DNA of 64,000 nt from Lachnospiraceae bacterium (GTDB lineage Bacteria > Bacillota > Clostridia > Lachnospirales > Lachnospiraceae). Below, one piece after another: positions 61,649-64,000 of this stretch (positions are counted from its first letter, which is position 1; every line of letters begins with the position of its first letter). The stretch lies in NCBI GenBank assembly GCA_029012365.1, contig JAQXLY010000044.1, positions 1 through 64,000 of the forward strand. The letters run 5' to 3'. The notes under the pieces were generated by a model, which worked only from the letters and a program-made list of their open reading frames with translations, had not been told where the DNA came from and did no database searches. A program made the translations under genes and the position numbers.

Positions 61649-64000
61649 AGCAAGGGGATGCAGTACACTTGTATCCGCCGCCGCCGGTTCGGGAAAAACA
61701 GCGGTTCTGGTGCAGCGTATCATTGAAATGCTGACGGCAGATGACAAACCGCAGGATGTGAACAGACTTCTGGTAGTAACATATACAAATGCCGCGGCAG
61801 CAGAGATGAGAGAGCGTATCGGGAAGCGTCTGACGGAATGCCTTGCCATGGAACAGTATACAGGCAATGCCCATCTGCAGAGGCAGGTTCTTTTGCTGCG
61901 TAATGCTCCGATAATGACGATTCACGGCTTCTGTCTGAGTCTTTTGCGTGAATTTTTCTATGAGCTTGATTTAGACCCGGCCTTTAAGGTTGCGGAGGAA
62001 GCGGAGCTTACACTGCTTCGTGCCGATGTGATGGAGGAAATGTTAGAGGAGTATTATGAGAACGGGGATGAATTGTTTCTTCGTCTGACAGAATGTGTCG
62101 GAAGCGGAAAAACGGATGAGGCTCTGGTAAAATGTATTGAGGATTTTTATCGGTTTTCGCAAAGTGCTCCGTTTCCGGAGCGCTGGCTCAAAAAGACGGA
62201 GGAAGCATTGGAGCGGCTAAAAAACGCGAAAGAGCTTTCGGAGGAGGAGGAATATCTTCACATGGCGGTAAGCCGCGTCGGGATGCTTCTTGAGGACTGC
62301 GAAGCACTTCGTAAACGGGCGGCGGAAATCTGTGCGGAACCGGAAGGACCGTATCATTATCTGGATGCCATAGAGGCAGACGGGGAATTACTTGCTTCTT
62401 TCAGGGAGAAGACTACATACAGGGAGCTCTCGGAAGCATTCCGGATGCTTGCCTTTCAGGCACTGTCAAGAAAAAAGAGTGATGCCTCCGAGGAGAAAAA
62501 GGAGCGGGTAAAAGGGCTGCGGGACGAGTACAAGGGGCTTTTGTTAAAAATAAAGAAGGATTACTTTTTTGCCGATTGTGAACAGCTTCTTTCCGATATG
62601 GCGGCTATGGCACCGTTAATGCAGAAGCTGACCGGACTGTGCGCGGAGTACGGAAATCGTTTTGCAAAGGCAAAAAGGGAACGGGGACTTGTCGATTTTA
62701 ATGATTTGGAGCATCTGGCGGTACAGCTTCTGGTAGAGGAATCAAACGGAGAAATCCGTACAACTGAGACGGCAAAGCTTTTAAGAGGACGCTTTGACGA
62801 GATTATGACGGATGAATGCCAGGACAGCAATGAGATTCAGGATTTGCTGCTTTGGAGCATTTCCGGGGAGGAGGATAACCGTCCGAACCGCTTTATGGTA
62901 GGAGACGTGAAGCAGAGTATTTACAAGTTCCGGATGGCAAAGCCGGAGCTGTTTATGAAAAAGTATGAGGAATATAAGGAGGACGGAGCATACAGAAGAA
63001 TAGTTCTCGGAAAAAATTTCCGAAGCAGAGCAGCAGTGATAGATGTGGTGAATGATGTTTTTTCCTGCCTGCTGAGGAAGGAATTCGGCGGAATTGACTA
63101 TGATGCGGATGCAAGGCTTTATTTGGGAGCATCGTATCCGTGGGATGATGAGGAAAATTCCGGGGAAAAGAGTGCATATACGGCGGAGCTTTTGCTGACG
63201 GAGCTTGAGAACGGGAAGGAAGAAGAAGGAACCGACCGTATCATGCTGGAAGCAATGTCGGTCGGAGCAAGGATAAAGCAGCTTGTAAAAAGCGGATTGA
63301 AGCTTTATGACGGAGAGGAAACCGGAGAAAACGGTGAGAAGGTAAAAAAGTTTCATGAGGTATCATACCGTGATATTACGATTTTATTCCGGGCGGTAAG
63401 CGGCTATGCGGAGCCTTTTGCGGAGGTATTCACGGAGCTCGGAATACCCGCGGTTGTAGAAAAGCAGAGCGGATATTTTGATGCACAGGAGGTTGCGGTA
63501 GTTTTAAACGCGCTGCGGGTGATTGACAATCCGAGGCAGGATATTCCGCTCGTGTCGGTACTGCGCTCCGAGATGGTGGGACTGACGGAAGAAGAACTGG
63601 CAGTAATACGTATTGAAGCTAAGAAAACGGAAAAGGAATACAGATACCCGTTCTATGAAGCCGTGCAGCGCTTTTTGGAGCAGACGGCAGAAGAAAGCAC
63701 GCCTGTGGTACAAAGTGCAAGAGGAAAACTGTTACGTTTTATGACTCAGTTTGAAACGCTTCGTGCTCTTTCACTTTATGCGGGAGTTCCGGAGGTGCTT
63801 GGTGAGCTTTACCGTCTGACAAAATACCCGGATTATATGAGGGTGAAACCGGGGGGAGAGCGCCGCACGGAAAATCTTGACATGCTAATTGTAAAGGCAA
63901 AGAAGTTTGAGGAAAGCAGCTATTCGGGGATTTTTGACTTTATCAGGTATATTGAGCGACTGAAAAAGTACGATATGGACAGTGGCGAGGCACAGCCGGT
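61605..64000 (+). CDS. addA: AddA: helicase-nuclease subunit A (runs off the window)
   Basis: The reading frame opens at ATG 61605 inside the end of addB and stays open to the window end, about 798 codons of an expected ~1200. It begins MGNLRFTPEQRQVIEARG and has the UvrD-type Walker A AAAGSGKTAVL. Motif Ia TNAAAAEMRERIGKRL follows, and motif II appears as DECQD (usual DEYQD or DEFQD). AddA is the motor and nuclease partner of AddB. The C-terminal nuclease domain is outside the window. GAGGAG lies upstream of the start. Confidence 0.95.
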   Translation, partial: MGNLRFTPEQRQVIEARGCSTLVSAAAGSGKTAVLVQRIIEMLTADDKPQDVNRLLVVTYTNAAAAEMRERIGKRLTECLAMEQYTGNAHLQRQVLLLRNAPIMTIHGFCLSLLREFFYELDLDPAFKVAEEAELTLLRADVMEEMLEEYYENGDELFLRLTECVGSGKTDEALVKCIEDFYRFSQSAPFPERWLKKTEEALERLKNAKELSEEEEYLHMAVSRVGMLLEDCEALRKRAAEICAEPEGPYHYLDAIEADGELLASFREKTTYRELSEAFRMLAFQALSRKKSDASEEKKERVKGLRDEYKGLLLKIKKDYFFADCEQLLSDMAAMAPLMQKLTGLCAEYGNRFAKAKRERGLVDFNDLEHLAVQLLVEESNGEIRTTETAKLLRGRFDEIMTDECQDSNEIQDLLLWSISGEEDNRPNRFMVGDVKQSIYKFRMAKPELFMKKYEEYKEDGAYRRIVLGKNFRSRAAVIDVVNDVFSCLLRKEFGGIDYDADARLYLGASYPWDDEENSGEKSAYTAELLLTELENGKEEEGTDRIMLEAMSVGARIKQLVKSGLKLYDGEETGENGEKVKKFHEVSYRDITILFRAVSGYAEPFAEVFTELGIPAVVEKQSGYFDAQEVAVVLNALRVIDNPRQDIPLVSVLRSEMVGLTEEELAVIRIEAKKTEKEYRYPFYEAVQRFLEQTAEESTPVVQSARGKLLRFMTQFETLRALSLYAGVPEVLGELYRLTKYPDYMRVKPGGERRTENLDMLIVKAKKFEESSYSGIFDFIRYIERLKKYDMDSGEAQP

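Overview
The window looks like chromosomal DNA of anaerobic Clostridia, family Lachnospiraceae. The evidence is gene content (spoIIE, yabP and yabQ, clostridial gene orders, a glycine riboswitch, AraC/GH51, PSS/PSD, AddAB), strong Shine-Dalgarno (SD) sites, TTGACA/TATAAT promoters and low G+C. No plasmid, phage or CRISPR hallmark was seen.

Layout. (1) 1-14.2 kb: an AT-rich housekeeping and sporulation block. It holds an amino-acid permease, MGMT-like protein, patatin and mazG, then the conserved run HU-rqcP-yabP-yabQ-divIC-tRNAMet-spoIIE-tilS-hpt-ftsH, and a GH13 amylase. (2) 14.2-14.7 kb: tRNA-Tyr, -Leu, -Arg. The tRNA-Leu acceptor stem has two mismatches, as if two different tRNA-Leu genes were joined. 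No sporulation gene occurs to the right and base composition becomes visibly more GC-rich from about 16 kb, so this may be a recombination point or an assembly chimera. (3) 14.7-21.5 kb: a truncated histidine phosphatase, an adenosine deaminase-like enzyme, and a run of GT2 - large membrane protein - Fe-alcohol dehydrogenase - aldehyde dehydrogenase. (4) 21.5-28.6 kb: ABC-F, TerC-like protein, a small Gln/Asn/Thr repeat protein, rhodanese, an RlmL-like methyltransferase, MATE and nucleoside hydrolase. (5) 28.7-39.2 kb: accessory region with a broken XRE regulator, a DUF4143 ATPase, AraC and GH51 arabinofuranosidase, a DUF3990 protein with decayed neighbours, a LytTR-DUF3021-ABC operon, and a MocR regulator divergent from pdxST. 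(6) 39.2-47.8 kb: pdxST, transporters, a glycine-riboswitch-controlled Na+/amino-acid symporter, a phospholipid operon (PAP2-TVP38-pssA-psd) and a hemerythrin. (7) 47.9-52 kb: two more DUF4143 ATPases separated and flanked by pseudogene fragments, then a 232-bp near-perfect long palindrome. (8) 52-64 kb: carB, a 6S-like structured RNA candidate, nadE, a small membrane-anchored protein and addB-addA (addA runs off the window).

How the genes work together. The left block couples translation and quality control (tRNA, TilS, RqcP, FtsH), nucleotide housekeeping (MazG, Hpt) and sporulation (SpoIIE under a Spo0A-type promoter). On the right, PdxR-type control of vitamin B6 synthesis, glycine sensing of a symporter, AraC control of arabinoside degradation and PE synthesis are self-contained modules. 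The most unusual signals are the hybrid tRNA-Leu, the long palindrome near 51.8 kb, the structured RNA near 55.5 kb, the Gln/Asn/Thr repeat peptide and the decaying ATPase/XRE/DUF3990 islands.
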